Origin: Colwellia sp. TT2012
Lineage (GTDB): Bacteria > Pseudomonadota > Gammaproteobacteria > Enterobacterales > Alteromonadaceae
Assembly (NCBI RefSeq): GCF_001440345.1
Contig: NZ_LJYX01000016.1
Location: 124,001 to 188,000, forward strand
Direction of reading: 5' to 3'
DNA: 64,000 nucleotides
Both the position numbers and the translations under genes were made by a program. Shown here in pieces: positions 46,565-56,509 of the stretch. Numbering within the stretch: the stretch's first letter is position 1; every line of letters begins with the position of its first letter. The notes beneath the pieces are model-generated. The model was not told the DNA's origin. It was given only the letters and a program-made list of their open reading frames with translations, and made no database searches.

Positions 46565-46926
46565 AATAAATTTTCATCTTCTCAAGGCAGGCATATTACT
46601 TGGGAGCAATATTAAAAATCAATCACAAAGATGCCGCTAAATTAACGGTTGTTAATTAGCTGCACTTATATAGCATTTGATTTAAATTGCTAAGTCTTAA
46701 CCTGCGTAAATATACGAGGAAACCACCAGGAAGACTTTAGGCATATAGCGTGCTCTTGACGCTATATTTCTTGCTAATTCTAGGGGCGAATTAGCTGGGC
46801 AAGTCTATTGGGCGGTAAAACCCCACTCATCTCGATATACTTATACATTTGTTTAACTATTTGATAATTAGTATAAGTAAGCCGTCGGACTAACTTAAGG
46901 TGAAAAACATTCACCTTGTTATCGAG
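46565..46926 (-). promoter_or_regulatory. long structured 5' leader of deaD
   Basis: About 360 nt separate the predicted transcript start from the deaD ATG. Hairpins: AAGGTGAA/TTCACCTT (46897-46904 with 46910-46917) at the 5' end; CTAATTC/GAATTAG (46774-46780 with 46788-46794); ATATAGCGT/ACGCTATAT (46743-46751 with 46759-46767). A 16-codon frame with ATG start (complement 46780-46830, MSGVLPPNRLAQLIRP) ends inside the second hairpin and might be a leader peptide, but its ribosome site is weak. Confidence 0.5.
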
Positions 46927-46932
46927 GCGCGC

Positions 46933-46960
46933 ATTATACAGAGAACGATACAATTAACAA
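46933..46960 (-). promoter_or_regulatory. sigma70-type promoter of deaD
   Basis: On the minus strand, -35 TTGTTA (complement 46955-46960), 16-nt spacer, and a perfect -10 TATAAT (complement 46933-46938), then the GC-rich GCGCGCC. The start near 46926 fixes the leader length. Confidence 0.65.
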
Positions 46961-46965
46961 GAACT

Positions 46966-47571
46966 TTATAAAATAACGTCTTGATATAGGTTGGGGTATT
47001 TGATTTTGTGTGAATTAAATAGAAAGGTTCTTAATGCCTCCCGACCTTGTTGTAAGTCTTTAAATTTAGCGGCAACAACATTTTTTTCATGTCGAACCAA
47101 GTCAAGTTCGAGTTTTAGCGGCTCTTCACCCGCTAAGCTCATTTCTAATGAAGCCTGCTGTAGATCTAAGATCTTACCCTCGGAGCTAGCAATTTTTAAC
47201 GTTAACCCAGTGGCAGAAAGTGATAGAATTTCAATTTTTCGCTCATGAAATACGTCAAAGATTGCCACATTTTTAGGTGTATTAACTCGCCAACTACGGC
47301 CACTACCATTGACATCAATTATTTCGGGAGTACCTAACTTAGGTGAGAACTCACCTTGTTTATTCAGTGATAGTGAGACAGGAAACAATAATTGATAGTG
47401 ACTAATTTCTGCTAATAGTGTTAATTTACTGCCAACTAACACTTGTTTTAATGATTGAGGCACATCTGTCTGCGTACTGAGCTGGTGTTGTGTACCAGTC
47501 TCCATACAATCAGTTGATGTTTTAGTAAAAATATTATTGAAAAAATCCAATTCTTCCGTCGAGAATTCCAT
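46966..47571 (-). CDS. PilZ-like domain protein
   Basis: A 201-residue cytosolic protein. The central part (about 85-170) resembles a PilZ domain, with SWRVNTPKN in the RxxxR position and IEILSLSATGLTLKI in the D/NxSxxG position. The first motif has only one of its two arginines and the second lacks the Asp/Asn, so c-di-GMP binding is uncertain. The N-terminus (MEFSTEELDFFNNIFTK) is acidic. It lies downstream of the Lon-like gene with a 132-nt spacer on the same strand. The role is unknown. Confidence 0.65.
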   Translation of the reverse strand: MEFSTEELDFFNNIFTKTSTDCMETGTQHQLSTQTDVPQSLKQVLVGSKLTLLAEISHYQLLFPVSLSLNKQGEFSPKLGTPEIIDVNGSGRSWRVNTPKNVAIFDVFHERKIEILSLSATGLTLKIASSEGKILDLQQASLEMSLAGEEPLKLELDLVRHEKNVVAAKFKDLQQGREALRTFLFNSHKIKYPNLYQDVIL

Positions 47572-47586
47572 TTAAATGTCATGCCG

Positions 47587-47623
47587 CAGGTTTTGTTAGG
47601 TAAAATACCATAACAAAAACCTG
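47587..47623. repeat. long imperfect inverted repeat between the Lon-like and PilZ-like genes
   Basis: CAGGTTTTGTTAGG (47587-47600) pairs with CC-A-TAACAAAAACCTG (47608-47623) around TAAAATA, with two bulges. No T-run follows on either strand, so it is not a standard terminator. It may be an mRNA-processing or protein-binding site. Confidence 0.5.
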
Positions 47624-47703
47624 GACACAGTGCAATTATTGAGCTACCGAAGCTTATATTTCCACTAGGCATGAATACAAATAAGATTACTCTTCGGCGC
47701 CAT

Positions 47704-50121
47704 TTATTCCTCAGCACCATTAAGTAAATCGGCAAAGTTTTTGAGTTTATCAAGGGCTAAACCATGAATAGATTTACGTGGATAGCGCCCAGTTCGACTA
47801 ATAACACCGGCATCAACTTTCATTAAGAGTTCCAGTGCTTGATCAATAGTTTCAACGGCATAGATGGAAAATTCACCGCGAGTAACCGCCGCTATCACCT
47901 CATCATTAAGCATTAAATTAATAACATTGGTTTGTGGAATGATGACCCCTTGGTTTCCAGTTAAACCTTTGTCTTGGCACAACTGGAAGAAGCCTTCTAT
48001 TTTCTCATTAACACCGCCAATAGATTGCACTTCACCATGTTGATTAATGGAACCTGTTATCGCGAGGCTTTGATCTATCGGTAATAAGGTAATGGCAGAG
48101 ATAAGTGCACAAAGTTCAGCCATTGAGGCACTATCACCATCAATATGGCCATAGGATTGTTCTATGGCAATATTAGCGGAAATATTTACCGGAAAATTTT
48201 GCCCGTATTTATGGCCTAAATATCCCGTTAACAGTAAAACCCCTTTTGAATGAATAGACTTGCCTAAATCTACCTCTCCTTCAATATCGGTTACGCCTTC
48301 ACTACCCGCATAAACGGTTGCGGTTATACGAGCTGGGGTACCAAAAACACTATCACCTATTTCTAATACAGTTAAACCATTTACCTTAGCGAGGCACTCC
48401 CCTTCTGTATTGATTAAAACTTGCCGCTCTTTAATTTCACTGAGCCAGGTTTCACTGATTCGACCAATACGACGTTTTTTAGCCGCTTGTGCCAAAGCAA
48501 TATGCTGTGCGGTTAAATTACCCGTAGCGCCTTGCTGTTGCCAGCAATAATTTGCTTCATCGAGTAAATCATTTACTTGCACTATATTGGCTGAAATTTT
48601 GTATTTATGTTCACCGCGTCTTAGTGCATAACGAACTAGCTCTAATACGGCTTCATTACTAACCTCGGGGTAATTATATTGCTCAGCACGTCGCCTTATT
48701 AAACGACCAAAAGCAATTAAATTACTATCTGTTTTATCGAGATGGCGATCAAAATCAGCTAACACCCGAAAAAGTTCAGTAAACTCTTGATCATAATCTT
48801 GTAAGGTATAATAAATTTCGGCATCACCAAGTAGTACCACTTTAACCTGCAGAGGGATTTTTTCTGGCTGCAAGCTATAGCCATTTGGCTGACTATATTC
48901 CGAATGAGGATTTTCAATGGTAATTTGCTGAGTTTTCAAGGCAAGTTTTAAGCGCGACCACACCATAGGTTGGCTTAACACTTTATCGGCATCTAATAAT
49001 AAATAGCCGCCATTAGCCTTATGTAAAGCACCAGGTCTGATTAAACGATAACTCGTATAACTACTGCCTTGAAAGCTAGCAAAATCGACATGACCAAATA
49101 GGTTTTGATAGCTTGGGTTTTGCTCATAAATGACCGGAGCGCCTTGAGATTCATCACGAGGCACAAGTAAATTGGGCAAAAAACGCTCCACCATCAATTT
49201 TCGTAACTCTTTATCTGTTGGTGCATCATCAGATTCGCTGACTAAAATCTCTAATACCACATCTACTACATGGTTTTTTACTGTCTCTAAATATTTCAAT
49301 ACATCTTGATTATTACTAAACGATTTTTCTAATTCAGTTAAATAAGGTTTAATGGCTTTTTCAGCGGTATCATTTTTAAGTTTTCTTAATTGTTCAAAAG
49401 ACAGCCGTTTCCACAGTGGTAATTCTAATAATTGCTCAGAAAGAACATTCTCTAACACGCTCAGTAGTTGATAAAACTTGGTTCGTTCTGTTTCCTTTAA
49501 ATTAGCAAATTCTTTATCACTTAAGGGTTTACCGTCAACCAAAGGCGAGAAGCCCAATTCGCCATTTTCTTCATATAAAACCACGTTATCTTTTAAGGCG
49601 GCGTCTTCCACAATACCAATGGCCTGATCGTATTTTTTATTAAACTCCCTATCAATGGCTGATTTTTGTCTTTGGTAACCTGGGTTATCGAAAACATCAG
49701 GGAATAAACTGAGTAAACCATCAATAAACTTATTCATGCTGACTAATAATTGCTTACCTTCGCCAGGTTTAAGGGACAAGGTTAATGGAATATGGCTTTC
49801 ATCAAAATTATTGATGTAGCACCATTCATCAGGTGCTTTTTTCTCAGTGGCCAGCGAGGTTAACATTTGCTTAATTAATGTTTGTCGCCCCGTGCCGTGT
49901 TCACCCATAGCAAAAACATTAAAACCTATGGTCGACATTGATAAACCGAATGCTAAGGCCTCTTTGGCCCGTTCATGGCCAACAAAGCCTTGTGAGTCAG
50001 CATCAAGGGCGGTACTGGCTGATTTTTGATTATCGGAAAATAATGAAGCTGACAAGGGAGACGTTAGATCATCTACCCCAATACGGGTTTGATCTGCAAG
50101 GGAAGTAAAAGTTTTAGTCAT
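47704..50121 (-). CDS. Lon family ATP-dependent protease (LonB/YcbZ type)
   Basis: An 805-residue AAA+ protease related to E. coli YcbZ but longer. The N-terminal ATPase part has the Walker A-like GEHGTGRQTL (about 75-84), then a helical insert and a second ATPase stretch (ANGGYLLLDADKVL; FGRLIRRRAEQYNYPE). The C-terminal Lon protease domain (about 570-770) has the catalytic Ser in GHIDGDSASMAELCAL and Lys in GGVNEKIEGFFQLC. A GGATTT-type site precedes the ATG. Substrates are unknown. It is followed by the PilZ-like gene on the same strand. Confidence 0.9.
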   Translation of the reverse strand: MTKTFTSLADQTRIGVDDLTSPLSASLFSDNQKSASTALDADSQGFVGHERAKEALAFGLSMSTIGFNVFAMGEHGTGRQTLIKQMLTSLATEKKAPDEWCYINNFDESHIPLTLSLKPGEGKQLLVSMNKFIDGLLSLFPDVFDNPGYQRQKSAIDREFNKKYDQAIGIVEDAALKDNVVLYEENGELGFSPLVDGKPLSDKEFANLKETERTKFYQLLSVLENVLSEQLLELPLWKRLSFEQLRKLKNDTAEKAIKPYLTELEKSFSNNQDVLKYLETVKNHVVDVVLEILVSESDDAPTDKELRKLMVERFLPNLLVPRDESQGAPVIYEQNPSYQNLFGHVDFASFQGSSYTSYRLIRPGALHKANGGYLLLDADKVLSQPMVWSRLKLALKTQQITIENPHSEYSQPNGYSLQPEKIPLQVKVVLLGDAEIYYTLQDYDQEFTELFRVLADFDRHLDKTDSNLIAFGRLIRRRAEQYNYPEVSNEAVLELVRYALRRGEHKYKISANIVQVNDLLDEANYCWQQQGATGNLTAQHIALAQAAKKRRIGRISETWLSEIKERQVLINTEGECLAKVNGLTVLEIGDSVFGTPARITATVYAGSEGVTDIEGEVDLGKSIHSKGVLLLTGYLGHKYGQNFPVNISANIAIEQSYGHIDGDSASMAELCALISAITLLPIDQSLAITGSINQHGEVQSIGGVNEKIEGFFQLCQDKGLTGNQGVIIPQTNVINLMLNDEVIAAVTRGEFSIYAVETIDQALELLMKVDAGVISRTGRYPRKSIHGLALDKLKNFADLLNGAEE

Positions 50122-50268
50122 ATAAATCCTTTAAAGAGCGTTATTAAATAACGAGTCTAATAAATAACGAATCGACGCTAATATTTGGAAATCATTGCAT
50201 CGAATTAAGGTATCGGAAATTGCGCTAGTGTACTGGCAAACATTTAGGCTAACAAGTTGATTATAAAA

Positions 50269-50754
50269 CTAAGGGTTGAGGGGCAGACGAATAAAGTCTG
50301 TTGAGCCACAATGAACACAGTCACCAATTTCACTAAAATGCAAAATAGTTATTTTTTCATCGCATTGTTGACATTGCAGCTCACCAAAGCCAATGAAGTC
50401 ACCACTTTTGTATAAACCATCATGATTAAAGTCTTCAATAAGCTCTGCCCATTCCACTTGTGATTTATCGGTTAACTTGGCAAGAGTATCCCAAAGGCTT
50501 TCATTTAATAAACCCAAGTAGAGCGAATGTTTGGCTTGTGAGCGATTTAATTGATAAAAATCATGGAGATCATATTTTAAATTATCGGTAAATTGTTTTA
50601 GCTTTTCTTCAGACATAGCTTCAGCGGCATTAGCATACAACTTTGCCTGTTTAATAAACTCATCAATGTGTGGCTTTTGCTCAGCTTTTACTGAGACTAA
50701 CCAGTTATTGAGACTTTTGTAGATATCAGCAAAGTAATCATTTTGATGTGACAT
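50269..50754 (-). CDS. ybeL: zinc ribbon protein YbeL (DUF1451)
   Basis: A 161-residue protein that aligns with E. coli YbeL. An N-terminal helical region (LKQFTDNLKYDLHDFYQLNR; LNESLWDTLAKLTDKSQVEW) is followed by a C-terminal zinc ribbon with two CxxC pairs (CQQCDEK and CVHCGS). The function is unknown. The gene lies divergent from leuS, the same neighbourhood as in E. coli. Confidence 0.88.
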   Translation of the reverse strand: MSHQNDYFADIYKSLNNWLVSVKAEQKPHIDEFIKQAKLYANAAEAMSEEKLKQFTDNLKYDLHDFYQLNRSQAKHSLYLGLLNESLWDTLAKLTDKSQVEWAELIEDFNHDGLYKSGDFIGFGELQCQQCDEKITILHFSEIGDCVHCGSTDFIRLPLNP

Positions 50755-50950
50755 TAGTATTCTCCCTCACGCGTATTACTTTCACTATAAATTCAAGTAT
50801 AGGAAAAGTTGAAATATATGCTTGTTGTTACCCAACGAGATAAGGTATTCTACTGCGATAATCTAACATTGGTTTATTCACTATTCATGCAAATTCCCCT
50901 TGGGTAGTAAGCAAGCTGGTAACACCTTAAAAGCATTCGAGAAAACCTTA

Positions 50951-53545
50951 ATGGAAGCCATTTATAATCATCAAGCGATTGAAGCAACAGTACAAAAATT
51001 TTGGACTGATAACAACACATTTAAAGCGACCGAAGACCCTGACAAAGAAAAGTTTTATTGTTTAGCTATGTTCCCTTACCCAAGTGGTCGGTTACACATG
51101 GGACATGTGCGTAATTACAGCTTAGGTGATGTTATTTCTCGCTACCAACGTATGCAGGGCAAAAATGTTATGCAGCCTATGGGTTGGGATGCTTTTGGTT
51201 TACCCGCTGAAAATGCCGCCATTAAAAATAAAACCGCACCCGCTAAATGGACCTATGAAAACATTGATTATATGCGTAACCAATTACAATCATTAGGTTT
51301 TTCTTATGACTGGTCTCGAGAGTTAACAACATGTAAAAAAGATTATTACCGCTGGGAACAGTGGTTCTTCACTAAGCTTTATGAAAAAGGTTTAGTTTAT
51401 AAGAAAAATTCTACCGTCAATTGGGATCCCGTTGATCAAACTGTGCTAGCAAACGAGCAAGTGATTGACGGTCGTGGCTGGCGTTCAGGCGCTATTGTCG
51501 AGCGTAAAGAAATTCCACAATGGTTTATCAAAATTACCGATTACGCCGAAGAATTACTCGATGACTTAGATCAGTTAACTGAATGGCCTGAGCAAGTAAA
51601 AACCATGCAGCGCAACTGGATTGGTCGTTCGCAAGGTGTTGAGATGACTTTTGTGCTTGCAGATTCAACAGAAAGTTTTGATATTTACACCACCCGACCT
51701 GATACCTTAATGGGTGTTACCTATGTAGCGCTCGCCGCGCAGCATCCATTAGCGCTAGCAGCAGCAAAAGACAATGCCGATTTAGCGGCTTTTATTGCTG
51801 AATGTAAAAACAGTAAAACCACTGAAGCCGACATGGCAACAATGGAAAAGAAAGGTGTCGATACCGGTCTTAAAGCTATTCACCCTATTACGGGTAAGTT
51901 AGTTCCTGTTTGGGCGGCTAACTTTGTCTTAATGGATTATGGCTCAGGTGCAGTTATGTCAGTACCCGGTCATGATCAACGCGATTATGAGTTTGCCACT
52001 AAATATGGCTTAGCCATAGAGCAAGTAATTGCTGGTCAAGAGTCTGATGATATTAGCAAAGCCGCTATCACAGAAAAATCGACCTTAATTAATTCTGGTG
52101 AGTTCGATGGTTTAGATTTTGAACAAGCATCTAAAGCCATTAGCGATAAATTGATCCGTGAAAATAAAGGTAAAGTTACCACAAAGTACCGTTTGCGTGA
52201 CTGGGGCGTTTCTCGTCAACGTTATTGGGGTACACCTATTCCAATGATCAACCTTGCTAATGGTGAGTCTGTCCCTGTACCTGAATCTGAACTGCCGGTA
52301 GTATTACCAGAAGATGTGGTAATGGATGGTGTTACCTCACCTATTAAAGATAATTCTGCTTGGGCAAAAACCACCTATAATGGCGAAGACGCTTTACGTG
52401 AAACTGACACCTTTGATACCTTTATGGAATCATCTTGGTATTACGCGCGTTACTGTTCACCCAATGACGATAGCCAAATGATTGATCCAGAAAAGGCCAA
52501 CTATTGGTTACCGGTCGATCAATATATTGGTGGTATTGAGCATGCTATTTTACATTTGTTATATTCACGTTTTTTCCATAAATTATTACGTGATTTCGGG
52601 CTAGTAAAAGGCGATGAACCGTTTAAAAAGCTGTTATGTCAAGGCATGGTATTAGCTGAAACTTATTACCGTGAAGCTGACAATGGCGCGAAAGATTGGA
52701 TTGCACCAACTGATGTTGAAGTATTAGAGCGTGACGATAAAGGTCATGTTACTTCAGCAATAAGTAAACTTGATGGTCAGCCAGTATTATCTGCTGGCAT
52801 GAGCAAGATGTCTAAATCGAAAAATAACGGTATTGACCCACAAAAAGTGATTGAAAAATACGGTGCTGATACCGTGCGTTTATTTATCATGTTCACTTCA
52901 CCACCAGAGCAAACTTTAGAATGGTCTGATGCCGGTGTCGAAGGCGCGTATCGTTTTGTTAAACGTGTTTATAAATTAGCCCATGATTTCGTTGAAATGA
53001 CCACGGATACCCCCGTGGCTGATATTACTGGCTTAACCTTAAACAGTGACCAGAAGAAGTTACGTCGTGAGTTACATAAAACCATTGCAAAAGTAACCGA
53101 TGATATAGGTCGTCGTAATACCTTTAACACGGCTATTGCTGCCATCATGGAGTTAATGAATCACTTAGGCAAAGCTAAACTTGAAAGCGCTGAAGATAAA
53201 GCGGTAATGCAAGAAGCTATTCGTGCTGTGGTGTTAATGCTAACACCTATCACCCCGCATGTATGTCATCACTTATGGCAAGCGGTTGGCGGTAGCGACT
53301 TACATGTTGAAGATGTCAGCTGGCCAGTCGTTGACCAAAGTGCTCTCGTTGAAGATGAAAAATTGATTGTGGTACAAGTGAACGGCAAGTTACGGGCAAA
53401 AATCACCGTTGCTATTGATGCCAGTAAAGAAGAGGTTGAAACACTGGCTTTAAATGATGTAAACGTGTTGAAATTTACCACGGGTAAAACGGTACGAAAA
53501 GTTATTTATATCCCAGGTAAGTTACTTAATATTGTCGCTAATTAA
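50951..53545 (+). CDS. leuS: leucine--tRNA ligase
   Basis: Class I aminoacyl-tRNA synthetase of 864 residues. HIGH-type motif [13 protein letters not shown], editing domain ([39 protein letters not shown]), and KMSKS ([10 protein letters not shown]). The C-terminal tRNA-binding part ends [11 protein letters not shown]. The ATG at 50951 aligns with the E. coli start (residues [10 protein letters not shown]... against RPEEIESK); an upstream in-frame ATG at 50900 adds 17 unsupported residues. No leucine leader or T-box was found. Confidence 0.97.
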   Translation: MEAIYNHQAIEATVQKFWTDNNTFKATEDPDKEKFYCLAMFPYPSGRLHMGHVRNYSLGDVISRYQRMQGKNVMQPMGWDAFGLPAENAAIKNKTAPAKWTYENIDYMRNQLQSLGFSYDWSRELTTCKKDYYRWEQWFFTKLYEKGLVYKKNSTVNWDPVDQTVLANEQVIDGRGWRSGAIVERKEIPQWFIKITDYAEELLDDLDQLTEWPEQVKTMQRNWIGRSQGVEMTFVLADSTESFDIYTTRPDTLMGVTYVALAAQHPLALAAAKDNADLAAFIAECKNSKTTEADMATMEKKGVDTGLKAIHPITGKLVPVWAANFVLMDYGSGAVMSVPGHDQRDYEFATKYGLAIEQVIAGQESDDISKAAITEKSTLINSGEFDGLDFEQASKAISDKLIRENKGKVTTKYRLRDWGVSRQRYWGTPIPMINLANGESVPVPESELPVVLPEDVVMDGVTSPIKDNSAWAKTTYNGEDALRETDTFDTFMESSWYYARYCSPNDDSQMIDPEKANYWLPVDQYIGGIEHAILHLLYSRFFHKLLRDFGLVKGDEPFKKLLCQGMVLAETYYREADNGAKDWIAPTDVEVLERDDKGHVTSAISKLDGQPVLSAGMSKMSKSKNNGIDPQKVIEKYGADTVRLFIMFTSPPEQTLEWSDAGVEGAYRFVKRVYKLAHDFVEMTTDTPVADITGLTLNSDQKKLRRELHKTIAKVTDDIGRRNTFNTAIAAIMELMNHLGKAKLESAEDKAVMQEAIRAVVLMLTPITPHVCHHLWQAVGGSDLHVEDVSWPVVDQSALVEDEKLIVVQVNGKLRAKITVAIDASKEEVETLALNDVNVLKFTTGKTVRKVIYIPGKLLNIVAN

Positions 53546-53560
53546 CGTGGTAAATGCCCA

Positions 53561-54079
53561 ATGACTAAATTAAGCCTTGTCATTAAAAGCTTAACCTTTA
53601 GAAAATTAGCTATCGCTCTGTTAACCACAAGCTTATTGTCTGCTTGTGGTTTTCAACTTCGCGGTGATTATTTACTCGACGATGAGTTGCAAACACTTTA
53701 CCTTAGTTCAAGTGATGTGCACGGTGAATTAACTCGCTTAGTTAAACTCAGTTTAACTCGCAACCAAGTTAACGTATTAAAGCACGCTAAAACTGACATT
53801 CCTGAATTACGTATTCTTGCTGATAAATTAGATAGACGAACCTTATCAGTATTTTCTAACGGTCAGGTGGCAGAATATGAATTGATTTATTCAGTGCATT
53901 ATCAAGTACGCTTTACCGGCGAAGATGCGCTAGATTTTCGCTTTGAACTCTATCGCGATTATCAAGACGATCCTAACCTCGCCCTAGCAAAAAGTCGCGA
54001 GTTATCATTATTGTTGAGTGAAATGAGAACATCAGCGGCCGATAAAATACTACGTGATTTAGCAAGAATCCAACGTTAG
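53561..54079 (+). CDS. lptE: LPS-assembly lipoprotein LptE
   Basis: A 172-residue outer-membrane lipoprotein that forms the plug of the LptD LPS translocon. The signal has lipobox LLSAC (ALLTTSLLSACGFQLRG); the GFQLRG sequence after the Cys is typical of LptE. The rest matches the LptE fold (LSVFSNGQVAEYELIYSVHY; LARIQR C-terminus). It starts 15 nt after leuS, so it is probably co-transcribed. Confidence 0.93.
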   Translation: MTKLSLVIKSLTFRKLAIALLTTSLLSACGFQLRGDYLLDDELQTLYLSSSDVHGELTRLVKLSLTRNQVNVLKHAKTDIPELRILADKLDRRTLSVFSNGQVAEYELIYSVHYQVRFTGEDALDFRFELYRDYQDDPNLALAKSRELSLLLSEMRTSAADKILRDLARIQR

Positions 54080-54144
54080 TTATTTGTTATTAGCAAAGCG
54101 ATTTTGTTAAAAATCCCGTTACTGTAAACTTACCTAGGGTATTT

Positions 54145-55209
54145 ATGAAAATTTACCATAACCAGCTAGACAATACCTTACGACAGGGGTTAAAACCTGT
54201 TTGGTTGGTTTTTGGTGATGAGCCTTGGCAAAAAGATAATAGCCTAGCGGTTATTAAAGCTCATGCAAAAAACCAAGGTTTTAGTGAAGTTATTCGTTTT
54301 AGCAGTGACGCCAGCTTTGACTGGCAACAATTACTTGATGAGTATCAAGCGTTAAGTCTTTTTGCCAGTCAACGTATCATTGAAGTGGAGTTAACTACGG
54401 TAAAAGTAGGCGATTCAGGTAATAAAACCTTATTAGCTTTAGCAGAACGATTAACACAAGACTTCACGGGTGCCCATGCCCCACAAGATGTAATGTTCAT
54501 ATTTCACGGCGCAAAACTTGATGCGGCGAGTGCTAATCGAAAGTGGTTTAAGAGTCTATCGCAATTAGGCTGCTATTTACCCTTGTACGATATTGAATTA
54601 AAAGCCATGCCGCAATGGTTGAATAATCAAACCAGACAGCGGCACGTTAATATATCTAGCGAGTTAAACGCGCTACTTATTGAACTTTATGAAGGTAATT
54701 TACTCGCCCTTGCCCAAGAGCTAGATAAACTTGCTTTAGTATTTGGCTCACAACCCATCAGCATTGAGCAAGCCGAGCCGTTAATACTAAAACAAGCAAA
54801 GTTTAACCCCTTTCAAGTTATCGATGCCTTACTTAGAGGAGATTGCGCAAAATGTATCGTTATGCTCGATCAACTACAGCAAGAAGGCATGGCACCCGCA
54901 CAATTAATTTGGGTTTTCCATAAAGAAGTAAACCAGCTCTACACTATGCTAACTCAATTGGCTCAAGGTGAGAGTCTTGCTAATATTTATAAACAATATC
55001 GTATTTGGGACAAGCGTAAACCCTTGTACCAACATGCCTTAACTCACATCAAACTTGATAACATAAAACGTGCCATCAGTCGTATTGCAGATATAGATTT
55101 ATTAAGTAAAACCAGCAGCGAATTTAATGTTTTTATCTTGTTAGCTGACTTGTGTATCACTGTGTATCACGGCGAAAAAACTGCCGCCTTTAGCCTTAAC
55201 TATGGCTAA
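54145..55209 (+). CDS. holA: DNA polymerase III subunit delta
   Basis: A 354-residue clamp-loader subunit that opens the beta clamp. Family landmarks are KPVWLVFGDEPWQKDNSLAV at the N-terminus, the mid-part ELYEGNLLALAQELDKLAL, and NPFQVIDALLRGDCAKCIVM. It has the degenerate AAA+ fold without Walker A, as expected. Order after lptE is the same as in E. coli. Confidence 0.94.
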   Translation: MKIYHNQLDNTLRQGLKPVWLVFGDEPWQKDNSLAVIKAHAKNQGFSEVIRFSSDASFDWQQLLDEYQALSLFASQRIIEVELTTVKVGDSGNKTLLALAERLTQDFTGAHAPQDVMFIFHGAKLDAASANRKWFKSLSQLGCYLPLYDIELKAMPQWLNNQTRQRHVNISSELNALLIELYEGNLLALAQELDKLALVFGSQPISIEQAEPLILKQAKFNPFQVIDALLRGDCAKCIVMLDQLQQEGMAPAQLIWVFHKEVNQLYTMLTQLAQGESLANIYKQYRIWDKRKPLYQHALTHIKLDNIKRAISRIADIDLLSKTSSEFNVFILLADLCITVYHGEKTAAFSLNYG

Positions 55210-55214
55210 TACTG

Positions 55215-55898
55215 ATGACTAGTGACATGACTTCAGCAACGCTTGCTATGACTAAGGGTATCGGTATTTTAGGCGGTACTTTTGATCCAATCCACTTAGG
55301 GCACACTCAATCAGCGCAAGCGGTTGCCAATGAATTGGGTTTAACTAAGGTACTGTTAATTCCTGCCCATATCCCCCCCCATAAAGCCTCAGCAGAGCTT
55401 GTGCCCAATGCCAGTGCTGAGCAACGCGCTGCTATGGTAGAAATTGCTTGCCTGGACAGTAGACTATTTAGCTGTGATCAACGAGAAGTAAAACGTGCTG
55501 GCCACTCTTACACTGTTGATACCCTGAAAGAGTTAAAGCTGCAGTACCCTGAGCAACCCCTTTATTTTATAATTGGTATGGACTCACTGATGAGTTTTAC
55601 CTCCTGGTATCAATATCAGCACATATTAACCCTTTGTCACCTAGTGGTTAATACCCGGCCTAACTACCCCATGGCACAGTTTAATGAGGCCACAAAAAAG
55701 TTGCTCGCTAATTATCAAACAACTGATATTACACAGTTATCTTGTAAAACATCCGGTAATATTTTTTTTGCCCAAGCGAATTTCTTTGATATTTCATCAA
55801 CACAAATTCGTCAACGTTTAGCGCATCAACAAAGTTGTCAGCAGCAGCTACTACCGGCAATAGCAGAATTTATTCACAAAAATAAGCTTTACCGTTAA
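55215..55898 (+). CDS. nadD: nicotinate-nucleotide adenylyltransferase
   Basis: A 227-residue enzyme that makes deamido-NAD from nicotinate mononucleotide and ATP. The nucleotide-transferase motif GILGGTFDPIHLGH is at about residues 17-30, RPPHK-type block AHIPPHKASAELVPNASAEQ, and ISSTQIRQRL at the end. Start codons at 55215, 55227 and 55248 are all possible with no clear ribosome site; 55248 (MTKGIGILGG) would give the most typical N-terminus. nadA is elsewhere in the window. Confidence 0.94.
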   Translation: MTSDMTSATLAMTKGIGILGGTFDPIHLGHTQSAQAVANELGLTKVLLIPAHIPPHKASAELVPNASAEQRAAMVEIACLDSRLFSCDQREVKRAGHSYTVDTLKELKLQYPEQPLYFIIGMDSLMSFTSWYQYQHILTLCHLVVNTRPNYPMAQFNEATKKLLANYQTTDITQLSCKTSGNIFFAQANFFDISSTQIRQRLAHQQSCQQQLLPAIAEFIHKNKLYR

Positions 55899-55991
55899 CC
55901 CTGAGCGTAAAAAGTGTTAATATTGCAATATTATGTATTGTTGCTCGTAAAGAGCAGCTCAAACGTTACGATTAACGATAGGAATAACACC

Positions 55992-56312
55992 TTGCAAACT
56001 GAACAACTTAAAGCATTTGTCATAAAAACACTTGAAGACATGAAAGGCAGAGATATCATCGCCCTTAATATTAGCGACAAAGCAAGCTTTGCTGATTACA
56101 TGATTATTTGTTCAGGTAATTCAAAACGCCATGTAAAATCTATTGCGCAATCGGTAGCTATTGAGTATCGAGCTCAAGGCCAAGAGCCGCGTGGTATGGA
56201 AGGTCTCGATGTTGGTGAGTGGGCATTAGTCGACTTAGGCGATATCATTGTTCATGTAATGACGGATGAACAGCGTGATAAATATAACCTAGAGCAGCTT
56301 TGGGCAGAATAG
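55992..56312 (+). CDS. rsfS: ribosomal silencing factor RsfS
   Basis: A 106-residue protein that binds ribosomal protein uL14 and blocks subunit joining during starvation. The sequence DIIALNISDKASFADYMIIC, SGNSKRHVKSIAQ, WALVDLGDIIVHVM and YNLEQLW matches the family. A TTG start at 55992 has AGGA eight nt upstream and gives the same length as E. coli RsfS (105); the upstream ATG at 55914 would add 26 residues (QYYVLLLVKSSSNV) without family support. Confidence 0.9.
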   Translation: MQTEQLKAFVIKTLEDMKGRDIIALNISDKASFADYMIICSGNSKRHVKSIAQSVAIEYRAQGQEPRGMEGLDVGEWALVDLGDIIVHVMTDEQRDKYNLEQLWAE

Positions 56313-56353
56313 TTAACTTTGCTTAATGAAAAAACGAGTGCGAGTGGGTTTTA

Positions 56354-56404
56354 AACGAGAGGACGTACTGTCCTCGGTCAACCGCCAGCTCTCGTTACTT
56401 TTTT
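56354..56404 (+). terminator. branched terminator-like structure between rsfS and rlmH
   Basis: Outer stem AACGAGAG (56354-56361) pairs with CTCTCGTT (56389-56396). Inside, GAGGAC/GTCCTC competes or stacks around GTACT. A run of six T residues (56399-56404) follows. It would separate rsfS from rlmH, although the layout is unusual for a simple terminator. Confidence 0.5.
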
Positions 56405-56509
56405 CAGTAGCATTTCGCTTGAGTCTACTTTGCAGCGCGTTAGTTTTAACCGAACAAAGAATGCAATAACCTTTTCTATGATAATAAACCTAATAATCAA
56501 AATAGATTT

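Noticed and set aside
50755-50950. Possible leucine-responsive leader or T-box before leuS
   Set aside because: No run of Leu codons in a short frame, no T-box sequence and no terminator/antiterminator pair was found.
50900-50950. Upstream ATG of leuS
   Set aside because: The extra 17 residues lie before the conserved LeuRS N-terminus and have no family support.
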